Below, in pieces: positions 25,472 to 35,663 of a stretch of 64,000 nucleotides of DNA (within the stretch, counting starts at the first letter, position 1; each line of letters opens with the position of its first letter). A program made the translations under genes and the position numbers. Source of the DNA: Sphingobium sp. MI1205 (GTDB taxonomy: Bacteria; Pseudomonadota; Alphaproteobacteria; Sphingomonadales; Sphingomonadaceae); NCBI RefSeq assembly GCF_001563285.1, contig NZ_CP005188.1:2671501-2735500 (forward strand), written 5' to 3'. The notes below the pieces were generated by a model. That model was not told the origin of the DNA, made no database searches, and saw only the letters and a list, made by a program, of their open reading frames with translations.

Positions 25472-26157
25472 GCGGCATGATGCGCTTCGCCTTCCCCACC
25501 CTCGTCGCTGTCTCGCTGGTCGCGCTTGCGGCAACACCGGCAATGGCCGGCAAAAAGCGCGATGCCGAGCGGCAATTTTTTGCCCCCACCGTCGTCGCGC
25601 AGCCCGCCGCCCCTGTAGCGAACGGCTCCATCTTCCAGGCGTCGATGGGCTATACCCCGCTTACCAGCGGCGCGCGGGCGCAGAGCGTCGGCGACATCAT
25701 CACGATCGTCCTCATCGAACGCACGCAGGCGACCAAGAGCAACACCGCCGACACCAGCCGCAGCGGCAGCATCGGCCTGACGCCGCCCAGCACCGGCATA
25801 TTGTCCAAGCTCTTTTCTGCCAGCGACATTGCATCCAGCGGGGATCAGGGCTTCACCGGCAAGGGTGGCGCCACCCAATCCAATGCTCTGACGGGCGAAA
25901 TCACCGTCACGATCGCGGCGGTCTATCCCAACGGCACGATGCTGGTGAAGGGTGAGAAGGCGCTGACGCTCAACCGCGGCGACGAATTCATCCAGATCAG
26001 CGGCCTCGTCCGTCAGGCGGACATCAGCCCGGACAACCGCATCGCATCGACCCGCGTCGCCGACGCCAAGATCATTTACACCGGCAAGGGCGAAATCGCC
26101 CGCGCAAGCCGCCAGGGCTGGCTGCAGCGCTTCTTCTCGATGATCAGCCCCTTCTGA
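25468..26157 (+). CDS. flgH: Flagellar L-ring protein FlgH, no lipobox
   Basis: 229 residues from a GTG that overlaps the flgG stop (GTGA); ATGs at 25477 and 25480 are alternatives. FlgH forms the outer-membrane L-ring. Typical stretches: VANGSIFQ, SVGDIITIVLIERTQATKSNTADTSR, ANGTMLVKGEKALTLNRGDEFIQISGLVR-like and a C-terminal GWLQRFFSMISPF. The signal peptide ends TPAMAGKKR and has no Cys lipobox, unlike the usual lipoprotein FlgH. Confidence 0.94.
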   Translation: MSGMMRFAFPTLVAVSLVALAATPAMAGKKRDAERQFFAPTVVAQPAAPVANGSIFQASMGYTPLTSGARAQSVGDIITIVLIERTQATKSNTADTSRSGSIGLTPPSTGILSKLFSASDIASSGDQGFTGKGGATQSNALTGEITVTIAAVYPNGTMLVKGEKALTLNRGDEFIQISGLVRQADISPDNRIASTRVADAKIIYTGKGEIARASRQGWLQRFFSMISPF

Positions 26158-27284
26158 TGGAGCGCGCCTTCATGACCCGCTTGCTGCAATATGTCCTGGT
26201 GCTCGCCGGCCTTGCGGTCGCCAGCCTGATCACCGTTCCGGCCCACGCCGAACGGATCAAGGATCTCGGCACTTTCCAGGGCGTCCGTCCCAACCAGTTG
26301 ACCGGCTACGGCCTCGTGGTCGGCCTCGCGGGTACGGGCGACGACAGCCTGGATTATGCGACGCAGGGCATGAAAGGCGTCGTCTCGCGCTTCGGCCTGA
26401 CGTTGCCGCAGGGCATCAATCCCGCGCTCAAGAACGCTGCCGCCGTTCTGGTGACGGCCGACCTTCCCGCCTTTTCCAAACCCGGCCAGCGTCTGGACGT
26501 CACCGTCTCCGCGCTCGGCAAGGCAAAGTCGCTGCGCGGCGGCACGCTGATCATGACGCCCCTGCGCGGCGCGGATAACGAAATCTACGCCATGGCACAG
26601 GGCAACCTTGCCGTAGGCGGCCTTGGCGTTTCCGGCGCTGACGGCAGCCAGGTGTCCGTCAACATCCCCTCGGCAGGCCGTATTCCCGGCGGCGCGACGG
26701 TGGAGCGCGCGGTCGCGACCGGCTTCGATACCGCGCCGACGCTTACCTTCAACCTTGCCGAGGCAGACCTCACGACCGCACTTCGCGTCGCGGACGGCAT
26801 CAACCGCACTTTCGGCGATCAGCGCGCCCGCGCCACCGACGCCGTTTCGGTCAATATCGACGCGGCGCCCGGCGCGACCGATCGCATCATGATGATGGGC
26901 ATGATCGAAAATATCGAGGTCAAACCAGCCGACGCGCCCGCCAAGGTGATCGTCAACGCCCGCACCGGCACCGTCGTCATCAATGGCGCGGTGAAGATCC
27001 ATCCGGCCGCCGTCGCGCACGGAAAATTGACCGTCAGCGTCAACGAATCCCCCCGCGTCGTCCAGCCCGCCCCCTTCTCGCAGGGGCGCACCGCGCTGGA
27101 GCCTTCCAGCTCGATTTCCATCGACCAGGAAAAGAAACCGATGGTCAATTTTAAAGGTGGAGCGTCGCTGACCGATATAGTGAAGGCGGTCAACGCCATC
27201 GGGGCTTCCCCCGCCGACATGGTCGCGATCCTCGAAGCCTTGAAACAGGCGGGCGCGATGAAGGCTGAACTGGTGGTATTGTGA
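26157..27284 (+). CDS. flgI: Flagellar P-ring protein FlgI
   Basis: 375 residues with a signal peptide ending VPAHA. FlgI forms the periplasmic P-ring. Conserved parts: RIKDLGTFQGVRPNQLTGYGLVVGLAGTGD, ADLPAFSKPGQRLDVTVSALG and the C-terminal LTDIVKAVNAIGASPADMVAILEALKQAGAMKAELVVL. It overlaps flgH by one base; a second ATG at 26172 sits nearer the signal peptide. Confidence 0.96.
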   Translation: MERAFMTRLLQYVLVLAGLAVASLITVPAHAERIKDLGTFQGVRPNQLTGYGLVVGLAGTGDDSLDYATQGMKGVVSRFGLTLPQGINPALKNAAAVLVTADLPAFSKPGQRLDVTVSALGKAKSLRGGTLIMTPLRGADNEIYAMAQGNLAVGGLGVSGADGSQVSVNIPSAGRIPGGATVERAVATGFDTAPTLTFNLAEADLTTALRVADGINRTFGDQRARATDAVSVNIDAAPGATDRIMMMGMIENIEVKPADAPAKVIVNARTGTVVINGAVKIHPAAVAHGKLTVSVNESPRVVQPAPFSQGRTALEPSSSISIDQEKKPMVNFKGGASLTDIVKAVNAIGASPADMVAILEALKQAGAMKAELVVL

Positions 27285-27595
27285 TGCAGATAAGCTCGGT
27301 TTCCTCAGGGGTTAATGCCCCCGCATCGCCGGAAAAGGCGCAGCTTCAAAAGGTCGCGAAGCAGTTCGAGGCCATCTTCCTGCGCCAGATGATCGGCACC
27401 ATGCGCCAGTCGGGCGGCGGCGAAGGCATCTTTGATTCCAGCGCGACCGAACAGTTCCGCGACATGTCCGACGCGCGCACCGCCGACACGATGGCGGAAA
27501 AGGGCGCGCTGGGCATCGCGGAAATGCTGCTGCGCCAATATGAAAGCCGCACGCCCGCAACGCCCGCCGCGCCCACTCCGGGCAAGGGCGCATGA
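27284..27595 (+). CDS. flgJ: FlgJ rod-cap domain protein (no muramidase half)
   Basis: 103 residues. Only the N-terminal rod-capping domain is present (KVAKQFEAIFLRQMIGTMRQSG, ATEQFRDMSDARTADTMAEKGALGIAEMLLRQYE). The C-terminal peptidoglycan hydrolase of enteric FlgJ is absent; a separate SLT protein at 17.8 kb probably fills that role. The ATG at 27284 overlaps the flgI stop (a GTG lies one codon earlier). Confidence 0.92.
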   Translation: MQISSVSSGVNAPASPEKAQLQKVAKQFEAIFLRQMIGTMRQSGGGEGIFDSSATEQFRDMSDARTADTMAEKGALGIAEMLLRQYESRTPATPAAPTPGKGA

Positions 27596-28929
27596 GCGAT
27601 CTTTTCATCATCGGCGCCTCGGGGACCAAGGCCTATCGGCAGGCGATGGCGGCGATTGCGGAAAATATCGCCAACGCCAGCACCGAAGGCTATTCGCGCC
27701 GTTCGCTGACCACCGTTGAATCCGGCTCGTCCACCGCGACGATGGCCACCTACATCGCGCGCGCCAATTTCGGCGGGACCGAAGTGTCGGGCGTCGCGCG
27801 CGCTGCCGACCCCTATCTGGATGCGGCGGTCCGCCAGACCGGCACGGCGCTCACCAGTTCGACAGCGCGCCTGCGCTGGATGACCGACATCGAAGGGGCG
27901 CTGAACGATACCGACACCGGCATCGGCAAGCTGATGACCGGCATGTTCCAGAATATCGACAAGCTGGCCGCCAGCCCCAGCGACCGGTCGCTCCGCGTGA
28001 CCACGCTGGACAGCATCAGCCGCGTCGCCGAAGCGTTCCAGCGCACCGACGCTGACCTCGCCCAGATTTCCGCAGGCATCGCCACCGAAGCGCAAGCATC
28101 GGTCACCACCATCAACCGCTCGCTTGCGCAGCTTTCGGAAATCAACAACAGCCTGCTGCGATCGCAGCCGGGCACCTCCGCCTATGCCCAGCTGCTCGAC
28201 AGCCGCGACGCTGCGCTCAACACGCTGTCGTCCAATCTCAACGTCGATATCAGCTTCGGCGCGCGCGATCAGGCGCAGATCAGCTACAACGGCCAGACGC
28301 TGGTTCAGGGAAATGCGGCCACCCCGGTCGCGCTGACCGTGAACGCCGATGGCACCCTTGCTCTCGCGACCAACGGCGGCACCGCGCTGACCGCACCTGC
28401 CAGCGGCACGCTGGGCGGCCTGTTTTCAGCCGCATCGACCACGATGGAGCGCCGCGCGAGCCTCGACACGCTGGCGCAGCAGTTCGTCACCGACATGAAC
28501 GCCTGGCATGCGCAGGGCGTCACCGACGCTGGCGCTGCTGGCGCGGCGCTGCTGTCCTATGGCGGCGGCGCGGCCAGCGTGACCGCGCTCATCACCGATC
28601 CGGCGGCGCTGGCCACCAAATCGTCCGACGGCACGCTCAACGGCAATTTGCTCACCGTATCCACCACCTTGCGGGGCAATGGCAGCGTCGAGCAGGGCTG
28701 GACCGCGCTCATCGCCACCCAGGCCAATCTCCTGTCGGCGGTAAAAGCGGAACAGACCACCGCGCAGGGCCGCAGCGACCAGGCGATCGCCGCCCGCGAA
28801 GCGGTGAGCGGTGTCGATCTCGACATGGAAGCGGCAGAGCTTCTCCGCTTGCAGCAGGCTTATTCCGGCTCGGCGAAAATATTGCAGATCGCCAAGGAAA
28901 CCGTCGACGCGATTTTGCAGATCATCTGA
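27592..28929 (+). CDS. flgK: Flagellar hook-associated protein FlgK (HAP1)
   Basis: 445 residues, joining hook to filament. N-terminal AIAENIANASTEGYSRRSLTTVES and C-terminal SGVDLDMEAAELLRLQQAYSGSAKILQIAKETVDAIL are typical; the centre is shorter than the enteric protein. Start ATG overlaps the flgJ stop (ATGA). Confidence 0.94.
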   Translation: MSDLFIIGASGTKAYRQAMAAIAENIANASTEGYSRRSLTTVESGSSTATMATYIARANFGGTEVSGVARAADPYLDAAVRQTGTALTSSTARLRWMTDIEGALNDTDTGIGKLMTGMFQNIDKLAASPSDRSLRVTTLDSISRVAEAFQRTDADLAQISAGIATEAQASVTTINRSLAQLSEINNSLLRSQPGTSAYAQLLDSRDAALNTLSSNLNVDISFGARDQAQISYNGQTLVQGNAATPVALTVNADGTLALATNGGTALTAPASGTLGGLFSAASTTMERRASLDTLAQQFVTDMNAWHAQGVTDAGAAGAALLSYGGGAASVTALITDPAALATKSSDGTLNGNLLTVSTTLRGNGSVEQGWTALIATQANLLSAVKAEQTTAQGRSDQAIAAREAVSGVDLDMEAAELLRLQQAYSGSAKILQIAKETVDAILQII

Positions 28930-28942
28930 AGAGGGCTGACCC

Positions 28943-29788
28943 ATGGTAGGCATCACAAACAAGACGCTGATCGCCGAAATCCGCCGGCAGCAACAGCTTT
29001 CGCAAGGCATCATCGAAGGGCAGACAGCCATTTCGACCGGCATCACGCTCAACAAGCCGTCCGACGACGCGCTCGCATGGGTGCAAGTGTCGGAAATCGG
29101 CAAGGCGCAGGCGCAGCAGTCCGCCTGGCAGGCCAATGTCAGCTATGGGATGAGCCGCGCGGCCAATGCCGAAGCCAATCTGCAAGAAATCAACAGCCTG
29201 CTGGTCCGCGCGCAGGAAATCATCACATCGACGCGCAGCGGCTCGCTCAACGATACCGGCCGCGCCGCCTTCCTCGAGGAACTGAACACCATCCGCACCA
29301 GCGTCGCGTCACTGCTGAACCAGCAGGATTATCAAGGCGTGCCGGTGTTCGACGACACGCAAAGCGTGCTGGTGCCGGTAAGCCGCAGCCTTAACCTTTC
29401 CGTTGTCGGCACGCGGCAGGAAGTGTCGGAAGGGATCGACGTCAGCGGGACGCCCATGTCCCTCGACGATATGCTGGGCCAGGCCATCACCGCCGTTCAG
29501 AACGGCACGGACGCAGACCTTGTCACGGCGCTCAATACCATCAAGGTCGGGCAGGCCCATATCTCCGTCGAACAGGCAAAGCAGGGCGTGCGCGGCGACC
29601 GGCTCGATGTGATCGGCGAACGGCTGACGAACGTCGATCTTGATCTGGCAGAACGTCGCCAGGGCCTGGAGTCGACCGACCTTGCCGAAGTCATCTCTTC
29701 GGTGAAGAGCAAGCTGCTCCAGCTCGAAGCGGCCCAGTCGGCCTTTGCCCGCATCAATCAGCAAACGCTGTTCGACCTGATCCGATAA
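28943..29788 (+). CDS. flgL: Flagellar hook-associated protein FlgL (HAP3)
   Basis: 281 residues, flagellin-like. The N-terminal ISTGITLNKPSDDALAWVQVSEI and the C-terminal SSVKSKLLQLEAAQSAFARINQQTLFDLI fit FlgL, the second junction protein. AGAGGG precedes the ATG, 13 bases after flgK. Last gene of the flg operon; about 178 bases then lead to motA. Confidence 0.92.
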   Translation: MVGITNKTLIAEIRRQQQLSQGIIEGQTAISTGITLNKPSDDALAWVQVSEIGKAQAQQSAWQANVSYGMSRAANAEANLQEINSLLVRAQEIITSTRSGSLNDTGRAAFLEELNTIRTSVASLLNQQDYQGVPVFDDTQSVLVPVSRSLNLSVVGTRQEVSEGIDVSGTPMSLDDMLGQAITAVQNGTDADLVTALNTIKVGQAHISVEQAKQGVRGDRLDVIGERLTNVDLDLAERRQGLESTDLAEVISSVKSKLLQLEAAQSAFARINQQTLFDLIR

Positions 29789-29966
29789 GCGCCTTCACCG
29801 CTCCTCTATCCTCATCTGCACTATCGACGGGCAAAAGACGCAAAAACGGATCAAAAAACCCGTCGTCCTAAACCTCGCGCTAACCATTGCGCATTAACCA
29901 TCTGATGAAAGCGCCGCGTTGGCGCTGTCGGATGAAAGCCCACGGGCGGAATTTTCAGGGGTATTC

Positions 29967-30830
29967 ATGTTCGCAGTCATTGGCCTCGTCGTGCTGCTCG
30001 CCATGGTTTTCGGCGGCTTCATCTTCACGGGCGGCGACATTGGCCCCGTTCTCCACGCCCTGCCGCATGAAATGCTGATCATCGGCGGCGCGGCGGTCGG
30101 CGCGCTCATCATCGGCAATTCAGGCGCGGACCTGAAGGCGCTGGGCGGCGGCGTTGGCAAGGTGTTCAAAGGCCCCAAATACAAGAAGCAGGATTTTCTC
30201 GACTGCATCTTCCTCGTCTCGCGCCTGATGAAGACGCTGCGGGTCGAAGGGCCGGTCGCGCTGGAACCGCATATCGAAGATCCGGCAAGCTCCACCATCT
30301 TTTCCGAATATCCGCGCCTGATGGCCGACAAGACGCTGATCCACCTGATGAGCGACACGCTGCGCCTTGTCGTCGTATCCTCCGGCACGCTCGATCCGCA
30401 TGCGGTGGAAGAGGTCATGGATAACGCGCTCAAGACCCACCATCATGAATCGCTGAAGCCCGCCGACAATCTTCAGGGGCTGGCGGATGCCCTGCCCGCG
30501 CTCGGCATCGTCGCGGCGGTGCTGGGCGTGGTCAAGACCATGGGCTCGATCGACCAGCCTCCCGCGATCCTGGGCGGCATGATCGGTTCCGCGCTTGTCG
30601 GCACCTTCCTGGGCGTTCTGCTCGCCTATGGCATGGTCGGCCCCTTCGCCAACCGATGCCGCGCGGTGATCGAGGCGGACGGCGCCATGTACCATGTCGT
30701 CAAGCAGATCATCATCGCATCACTGCACGGCCATCCCCAGCCGCTGGTCATCGAAGCCGCGCGCTCAAGCCTGACCCACGCGAACCAGCCGGCCTTCGCC
30801 GAGGTGTTCGACGGCATGCGGGGCAAATAA
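29967..30830 (+). CDS. motA: Flagellar motor stator protein MotA
   Basis: 287 residues from the ATG at 29967 (AGGGG five bases upstream); the frame is open 16 codons further. Four membrane segments, and the conserved ALPALGIVAAVLGVVKTMGSID and LVGTFLGVLLAYGMVGP stretches. MotA is the outer ring of the proton-driven stator. Upstream, CCTAAA at 29867 resembles the fliC -35, but no convincing -10 follows. A six-pair AGCGCC/GGCGCT hairpin lies at 29910-29926. Confidence 0.96.
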   Translation: MFAVIGLVVLLAMVFGGFIFTGGDIGPVLHALPHEMLIIGGAAVGALIIGNSGADLKALGGGVGKVFKGPKYKKQDFLDCIFLVSRLMKTLRVEGPVALEPHIEDPASSTIFSEYPRLMADKTLIHLMSDTLRLVVVSSGTLDPHAVEEVMDNALKTHHHESLKPADNLQGLADALPALGIVAAVLGVVKTMGSIDQPPAILGGMIGSALVGTFLGVLLAYGMVGPFANRCRAVIEADGAMYHVVKQIIIASLHGHPQPLVIEAARSSLTHANQPAFAEVFDGMRGK

Positions 30831-30833
30831 ACC

Positions 30834-31895
30834 ATGGCGGAAAAGAAGCGCGGCGCGAACGAGCCTGAACCACGGCCGATCATCGTCAAGAAGATCATCG
30901 TCGATGGCCATGGCGGCCATCATGGCGGCGCGTGGAAAGTCGCCTATGCCGACTTCGTGACGGCCATGATGGCCTTCTTCCTGCTGATGTGGCTGCTCGG
31001 CGCGACCACGGAAAAGCAGCGCAAGGGCCTCGCTGACTATTTCACGCCGACGCTGGTCGAATTGAAGATGGCGTCTGCTGGCTCCACCGGGCTGTTCGGC
31101 GGCGACTCCATGGTCAGCAAGGAAAACTACCCGACCACCGGGGGTCAGGGCAATTTGGCCATCACCATCCCCCGCGACGCGAGCGGCACGAAGGATCAGG
31201 GCGGCAAGGCTACCCGCGCCGCCGACCGGGCCAAGTTCGAACAGATCAAGAAAGAGCTGGAAGCCCGCATGGCCAAAAAGGCCGGGATCGCCAGGCTGCA
31301 CAGGAATATCCGCTTTTCCATGACCCGCGAAGGGCTGCGCATCGACCTGATCGACGAATCGGATTTCGCCATGTTCGCCATGGGCACCGATCGGCTGCTG
31401 CCCCAGGCGCAGGCGCTGGTCAGCGAAGTCGCGGGCGTCATCAAGACCATGCCCAACCCGCTGATCGTGCGCGGCCATACCGACGGCCTGCCCTACAGCG
31501 CCGGGCAGACGATGAACAACTGGATGCTCTCCTCCGCCCGCGCCGAAGCGACGCGCAAGGCGCTGGCGAGCAACGGCATCGGCAACGACCGCTTCGCCCG
31601 GATCGAAGGCGTCGCCGACCGCGAACCCTTCGCCAAGGGCGACGCCTACGACCCCCGCAACCGCCGCATGTCGGTGATCCTCGGCTGGACGCAGGGCGGC
31701 AACAGCCGCGACACTGCCGAAGAGGAAGGCATGGACGCGGAAACCAGGGCCGCGATCCGCGAACGCGACAACCCCATGACCGTCGCCCGCACCGAAGCGA
31801 AGAAAATCGACATGGGCGGAACCGGATTGCCGACAGGCGTGCAACTCCTCAACCCATCGGCAGCAGGCACATCAAACAAACCGGGCAAACACTGA
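30834..31895 (+). CDS. motB: Flagellar motor stator protein MotB
   Basis: 353 residues. The membrane segment follows a His/Gly-rich stretch (HGGHHGGAWKVAYADFVTAMMAFFLLMWLL) and holds the essential proton-carrying Asp in YADF. The C-terminal OmpA-like domain binds peptidoglycan (IVRGHTDGLPYSAGQTMNNWMLSSARAEATRKAL, YDPRNRRMSVIL). It starts three bases after motA. Confidence 0.96.
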   Translation: MAEKKRGANEPEPRPIIVKKIIVDGHGGHHGGAWKVAYADFVTAMMAFFLLMWLLGATTEKQRKGLADYFTPTLVELKMASAGSTGLFGGDSMVSKENYPTTGGQGNLAITIPRDASGTKDQGGKATRAADRAKFEQIKKELEARMAKKAGIARLHRNIRFSMTREGLRIDLIDESDFAMFAMGTDRLLPQAQALVSEVAGVIKTMPNPLIVRGHTDGLPYSAGQTMNNWMLSSARAEATRKALASNGIGNDRFARIEGVADREPFAKGDAYDPRNRRMSVILGWTQGGNSRDTAEEEGMDAETRAAIRERDNPMTVARTEAKKIDMGGTGLPTGVQLLNPSAAGTSNKPGKH

Positions 31896-31947
31896 CCGGC
31901 AGGCTGGAGGGGCGAGCAACCCCCCATCGCCATCCCACCGCCTTCAC

Positions 31948-31974
31948 CGTCATCCCAGCGAAAGCTGGGATCTC
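31948..31974 (+). repeat. Palindromic intergenic repeat, copy 1
   Basis: CATCCCAGC and GCTGGGATC arms around GAAA, preceded by CGT. Related copies lie at 38749-38775, 38801-38827 (inverted) and 48330-48356. It follows motB and could end its transcript. Confidence 0.7.
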
Positions 31975-32078
31975 ATGGTGATGGCTTGCCGCTTGAAGTG
32001 TCCGCGATCGCGGAAATGAGAACAGGTTATATTGCAATCATCTGCCGCGATGTTCGCACGCGATATAGCCATGCCTCG

Positions 32079-33244
32079 TCATGCGGATATTAGTCCCCCA
32101 TCAACAACTACGTCCGGCTTGGCCTGCTCTGCAAACAATCTGTCCTTTACGTCTCGGGCGATGCCGTCCAGACCAGGGAATAGCGAGCCATAGGTGATCC
32201 CCATCAACTCTAGCTCGCGAAGAATGCGGGGAGCCTCGGTCGCAGGTAGGTCGCATATCGTGAGGTATTCCTGCTCGTCTTGAATTTCTCTCGCCCGGAC
32301 AAAGCTCTCAATATCCGTCACGTTCGAAACAGTGGCGAGCGCTTGCTGGGGGGCAGCGCGGGGATTTCCGAACCGGTTGCTTTCGAGCACGATAAGCTGC
32401 GGTGGTGACGGATCAGCGGTGAATCCAATCTTGCCGTATCGCTCATTCCACTTCGCCTGATCGAAGATATGGATGCGCGGACGCACCGGATCGTCTGGTT
32501 CTACATTTGCGAAGGCAAAATATGCGGCGACAAATGGCGAGAATGTCCAGTCTAGGAGCGGCGTTGGGTAACCGTGGTGTTGAAGAAGGCTCCAGAATGC
32601 CGCGTTGTGAGCCATATTCCCAAGTTGAAGGGGGTACGAAATCTGCTCAGACATCGCACCGTAAAGCATCCGAACATCGTCAGCATCCAAAGCTGCAGGT
32701 TCTTCCGCCACGTTCGGTGAAAGGTTGTGCTCAGTTTGTACGGCTTCGCCTGACCTCGGAAGATGAAATTCCGGGGGCGCCTATTAACCGCCCATTCCCG
32801 AAACTGATCCCACGTCGTCAAATCCGTTCGGCTAACCAACTCTGAAGGGGCCTGTACACTCGACTTGATCAATGTGATGGCTTCAGCCTCTTCGTCAGTT
32901 GCCGTGTATCGAACCACAACGTCGTCGCTCTGCAAGACTAGCTCGACCTGAAGCGTTGCGGGAATAGGCACCTCGCCAAAGCGTTCCGCCAGCGACGCTT
33001 CCGCTCGCTCCCGCGCCTCTTGCGTCATTATTCCACCGTCCGAATGAAGATACGTCGTGGTAACTTCCGTGGCGAATGGGGGCTGAAGTCCGATGTTCAA
33101 GTTAAACATGAACCCCGGCAGATTATCCTTTTGAGCGTAGAATAGGTAGACATTGCCGACCGAACGGCCCTCGCGCTCTTCGAGTTCAAGACGAACTGTT
33201 CCACTAAACTCGTCGTCAAATTCGCCCAGCCATTGCCCCTGCAT
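32079..33244 (-). pseudogene. FRG-domain protein, frameshifted copy
   Basis: Two overlapping frames together align along the whole intact paralogue at 39700-40896. The upstream frame (from ATG 33244) gives MQGQWLGEFDDEF... through NFIFRGQ and FHRTWRKNL. The downstream frame resumes at about LDADDVRMLYG and continues through SLLQHHGYPTPLLDW to RELELMGITYGSLFPGLDGIARDV. Comparison suggests loss of one G in a short G run at about 32687-32688. It may be a true mutation or a sequencing error. The DNA is visibly less GC-rich than its neighbours, suggesting transfer. Confidence 0.78.
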
Positions 33245-33405
33245 GTCCGCCCCTTTGGTCAAATACCCTCACACCTATAAATCGCTGATGCAGCCTCGAT
33301 CTAATAAGAAATCCATTGATGAAAAAAGGTCAGGGTGAAAACTCACGCAGTCCGATAATTTCCACCCCAGCCGCCACAACACGAGGCGTCCCGATCTCCA
33401 AAACG

Positions 33406-33432
33406 AAAAAGGGCGAACCTCACGGCCCGCCC
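33406..33432 (-). terminator. Terminator after sdhA
   Basis: On the minus strand GGGCG pairs with CGCCC around a 12-base loop, followed by five T (33406-33410). It ends the sdhCDA transcript about 30 bases past the sdhA stop. Confidence 0.6.
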
Positions 33433-33459
33433 CTTCATCACCTCGCCTGTCAGCGCGTC

Positions 33460-35274
33460 TTAGTAAACGCGGGCCTTGGGCTGGATATATTCCGCCTCGT
33501 CCGTGAGCGTGTAATCGTGCACCGGACGGTAATCGAGCGACACCTTGCCGCCCTTGCCGCCCCAGCCTTCGAACCAGCTGACGGTGTGCTTCATCCAGTT
33601 GTCGTCGTCGCGGTTCGGGAAATCCTCGTGCGCGTGGGCGCCGCGGCTTTCCTTGCGGTTTTCCGCGCTGACCATGGTGCAGACCGCCTGGGACATCAGG
33701 TTATCCAGCTCCAGCGTCTCGATAAGGTCCGTGTTCCAGATCAGCGAGCGATCCGACACGCCGACATCAGCCAAGCTGGCATTGACCTGCGCCATCTTGC
33801 TGACGCCCTCGCCCAGCAGCGCGCTGTCGCGGAACACGGCGGCATGCTTCTGCATGGTGTGCTGCATTTCCAGACGGATCTTCGCGGTGGGCGAGCCGCC
33901 CTTGGCGTTGCGGTAATGGTCGAGGCGCGACAGCGCCAGATCGGCCGCATCCTTGGGCAGCGGACGGTGCGAACCGTTGGGCTTGATCGTTTCCTTAAGG
34001 TGCAGGCCGGTCGCGCGGCCGAACACGACAAGGTCGATCAGCGAGTTGGAGCCAAGGCGGTTCGCGCCATGGACCGACACGCAGGCCGCTTCGCCGACTG
34101 CGTAGAGGCCCGGCACCACGACTTCGGGATCGTCGCCGACCTTGGTCACCACCTGCCCATGATAGTTACAGGGGATGCCACCCATATTATAATGGACGGT
34201 GGGCGTCACGGGCAGCGGCTGACGGGTCAGGTCGACGCCCGCGAAGATCTTACCGCTTTCGGTGATGCCCGGCAGACGCTCGGCCAGCACCTTGGGATCG
34301 ATATGGTCGAGGTGCAGGAAGATATGGTCCTTGTTCGGACCAACGCCGCGCCCTTCGCGCATTTCCATCGCCATCGAGCGGGACACCACGTCACGCGACG
34401 CCAGATCCTTCGCCGACGGGGCATAGCGCTCCATGAAACGCTCGCCTTCGGAGTTGGTGAGGTAACCGCCCTCGCCACGCGCGCCTTCGGTGATCAGGAC
34501 GCCCGCGCCGTAGATACCGGTTGGGTGGAACTGCACGAACTCCAGATCCTGGAGCGGCAGGCCCGCGCGCAGCACCATGCCGCCGCCGTCGCCGGTGCAG
34601 CTATGCGCCGACGTGGCGGAGAAATAGGCGCGGCCATAGCCGCCGGTCGCCAGCACGACCGCCTTGCTGCGGAAACGATGGATCGAACCATCTTCCATGC
34701 AGATGGCGACGACGCCCCGGCATTCCTTGCCGTTCGGGCCATCTTCCATGATCAGGTCGATGGCGAAATATTCGATGTAGAAATCCGCGTCATATTTCAG
34801 GCTCTGCTGATAGAGCGCGTGAAGCATGGCGTGGCCGGTACGGTCGGCGGCGGCGCAGGTGCGCTGCACCGGCGGGCCAGCACCCATATTCTGCATGTGG
34901 CCGCCGAACGGACGCTGATAAATCGTCCCATTCTCGTTACGGCTGAACGGCACGCCGGCATGTTCCAGCTCGATGACGGCCGCAGGTGCTTCACGCACCA
35001 TATATTCGATGGCGTCCTGATCGCCCAGCCAGTCCGATCCCTTGACGGTGTCGTACATGTGCCAGGTCCAGTGGTCGGGCGAGTTGTTGCCCAGCGACGC
35101 GGCGATGCCGCCCTGCGCCGCCACGGTGTGTGACCGGGTGGGGAACAGCTTGGTGATGCACGCGGTCTTCAGGCCCGCTTCGGCGCTGCCCATGGTCGCG
35201 CGCAGGCCCGAACCGCCCGCGCCCACCACGACCGTGTCATAGGTATGATCGATGATCTTGTAGGCTTCGCTCAT
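33460..35274 (-). CDS. sdhA: Succinate dehydrogenase flavoprotein subunit
   Basis: 604 residues, normal length. The FAD-binding N-terminus is [22 protein letters not shown], the histidyl-FAD region [16 protein letters not shown], and the active-site part [22 protein letters not shown]. It oxidises succinate to fumarate in the TCA cycle and respiratory complex II. It overlaps sdhD by one base. sdhB does not follow. Confidence 0.97.
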   Translation of the reverse strand: MSEAYKIIDHTYDTVVVGAGGSGLRATMGSAEAGLKTACITKLFPTRSHTVAAQGGIAASLGNNSPDHWTWHMYDTVKGSDWLGDQDAIEYMVREAPAAVIELEHAGVPFSRNENGTIYQRPFGGHMQNMGAGPPVQRTCAAADRTGHAMLHALYQQSLKYDADFYIEYFAIDLIMEDGPNGKECRGVVAICMEDGSIHRFRSKAVVLATGGYGRAYFSATSAHSCTGDGGGMVLRAGLPLQDLEFVQFHPTGIYGAGVLITEGARGEGGYLTNSEGERFMERYAPSAKDLASRDVVSRSMAMEMREGRGVGPNKDHIFLHLDHIDPKVLAERLPGITESGKIFAGVDLTRQPLPVTPTVHYNMGGIPCNYHGQVVTKVGDDPEVVVPGLYAVGEAACVSVHGANRLGSNSLIDLVVFGRATGLHLKETIKPNGSHRPLPKDAADLALSRLDHYRNAKGGSPTAKIRLEMQHTMQKHAAVFRDSALLGEGVSKMAQVNASLADVGVSDRSLIWNTDLIETLELDNLMSQAVCTMVSAENRKESRGAHAHEDFPNRDDDNWMKHTVSWFEGWGGKGGKVSLDYRPVHDYTLTDEAEYIQPKARVY

Positions 35275-35663
35275 TAGTTGACGACCCCCGTGAAGGCGAT
35301 CTTGGCGATCGCGAAGATACCAGCGGCGGCGCCAGCGACGGTGTAGAAGTTCAGCAGCAGGATGCAGAAAAAGTTCAGCCCCTTGTCGTGAACATAATCC
35401 TCCAGCATCACCTGCATGCCCAACCGCAGATGGTAGAAGATGCTGACCAGCATCAGCATCAGCGGCACGGCCACCAGCGGATTGGCGATCCAGTTGCGGG
35501 CGCTTTCATAATCCAGCCCCGGCAGGCTCACCAGGCTGAAGATCAGCCACAGCACCAGCAGCAGGTTGCCGACGGCGGTATAGCGCTGCGCCAGCCAGTG
35601 ATGCGCGCCATGCCGCGCCGAACCCAGGCCACGGACGCGGCCAATTCCGGTTCCCGTTCCCAT
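35274..35663 (-). CDS. sdhD: Succinate dehydrogenase membrane anchor subunit SdhD
   Basis: 129 residues from the ATG at 35663; the frame is open further but family size and the overlap with sdhC fix the start. Three membrane segments; the heme/quinone region reads [26 protein letters not shown]. It anchors complex II with SdhC. Confidence 0.92.
   Translation of the reverse strand: MGTGTGIGRVRGLGSARHGAHHWLAQRYTAVGNLLLVLWLIFSLVSLPGLDYESARNWIANPLVAVPLMLMLVSIFYHLRLGMQVMLEDYVHDKGLNFFCILLLNFYTVAGAAAGIFAIAKIAFTGVVN

Noticed and set aside
29867..29900. CCTAAA before motA as a sigma-28 promoter
   Set aside because: The -35 equals that of fliC, but neither 15- nor 16-base spacing gives a -10 close to GCCGTTAT.
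33316..35133. A 605-codon plus-strand frame opposite sdhA, and similar long frames opposite fliF, fliL/fliK and leuC
   Set aside because: They are antisense shadows of GC-rich genes with clear family matches; their products are Arg/His-rich and unlike any family.
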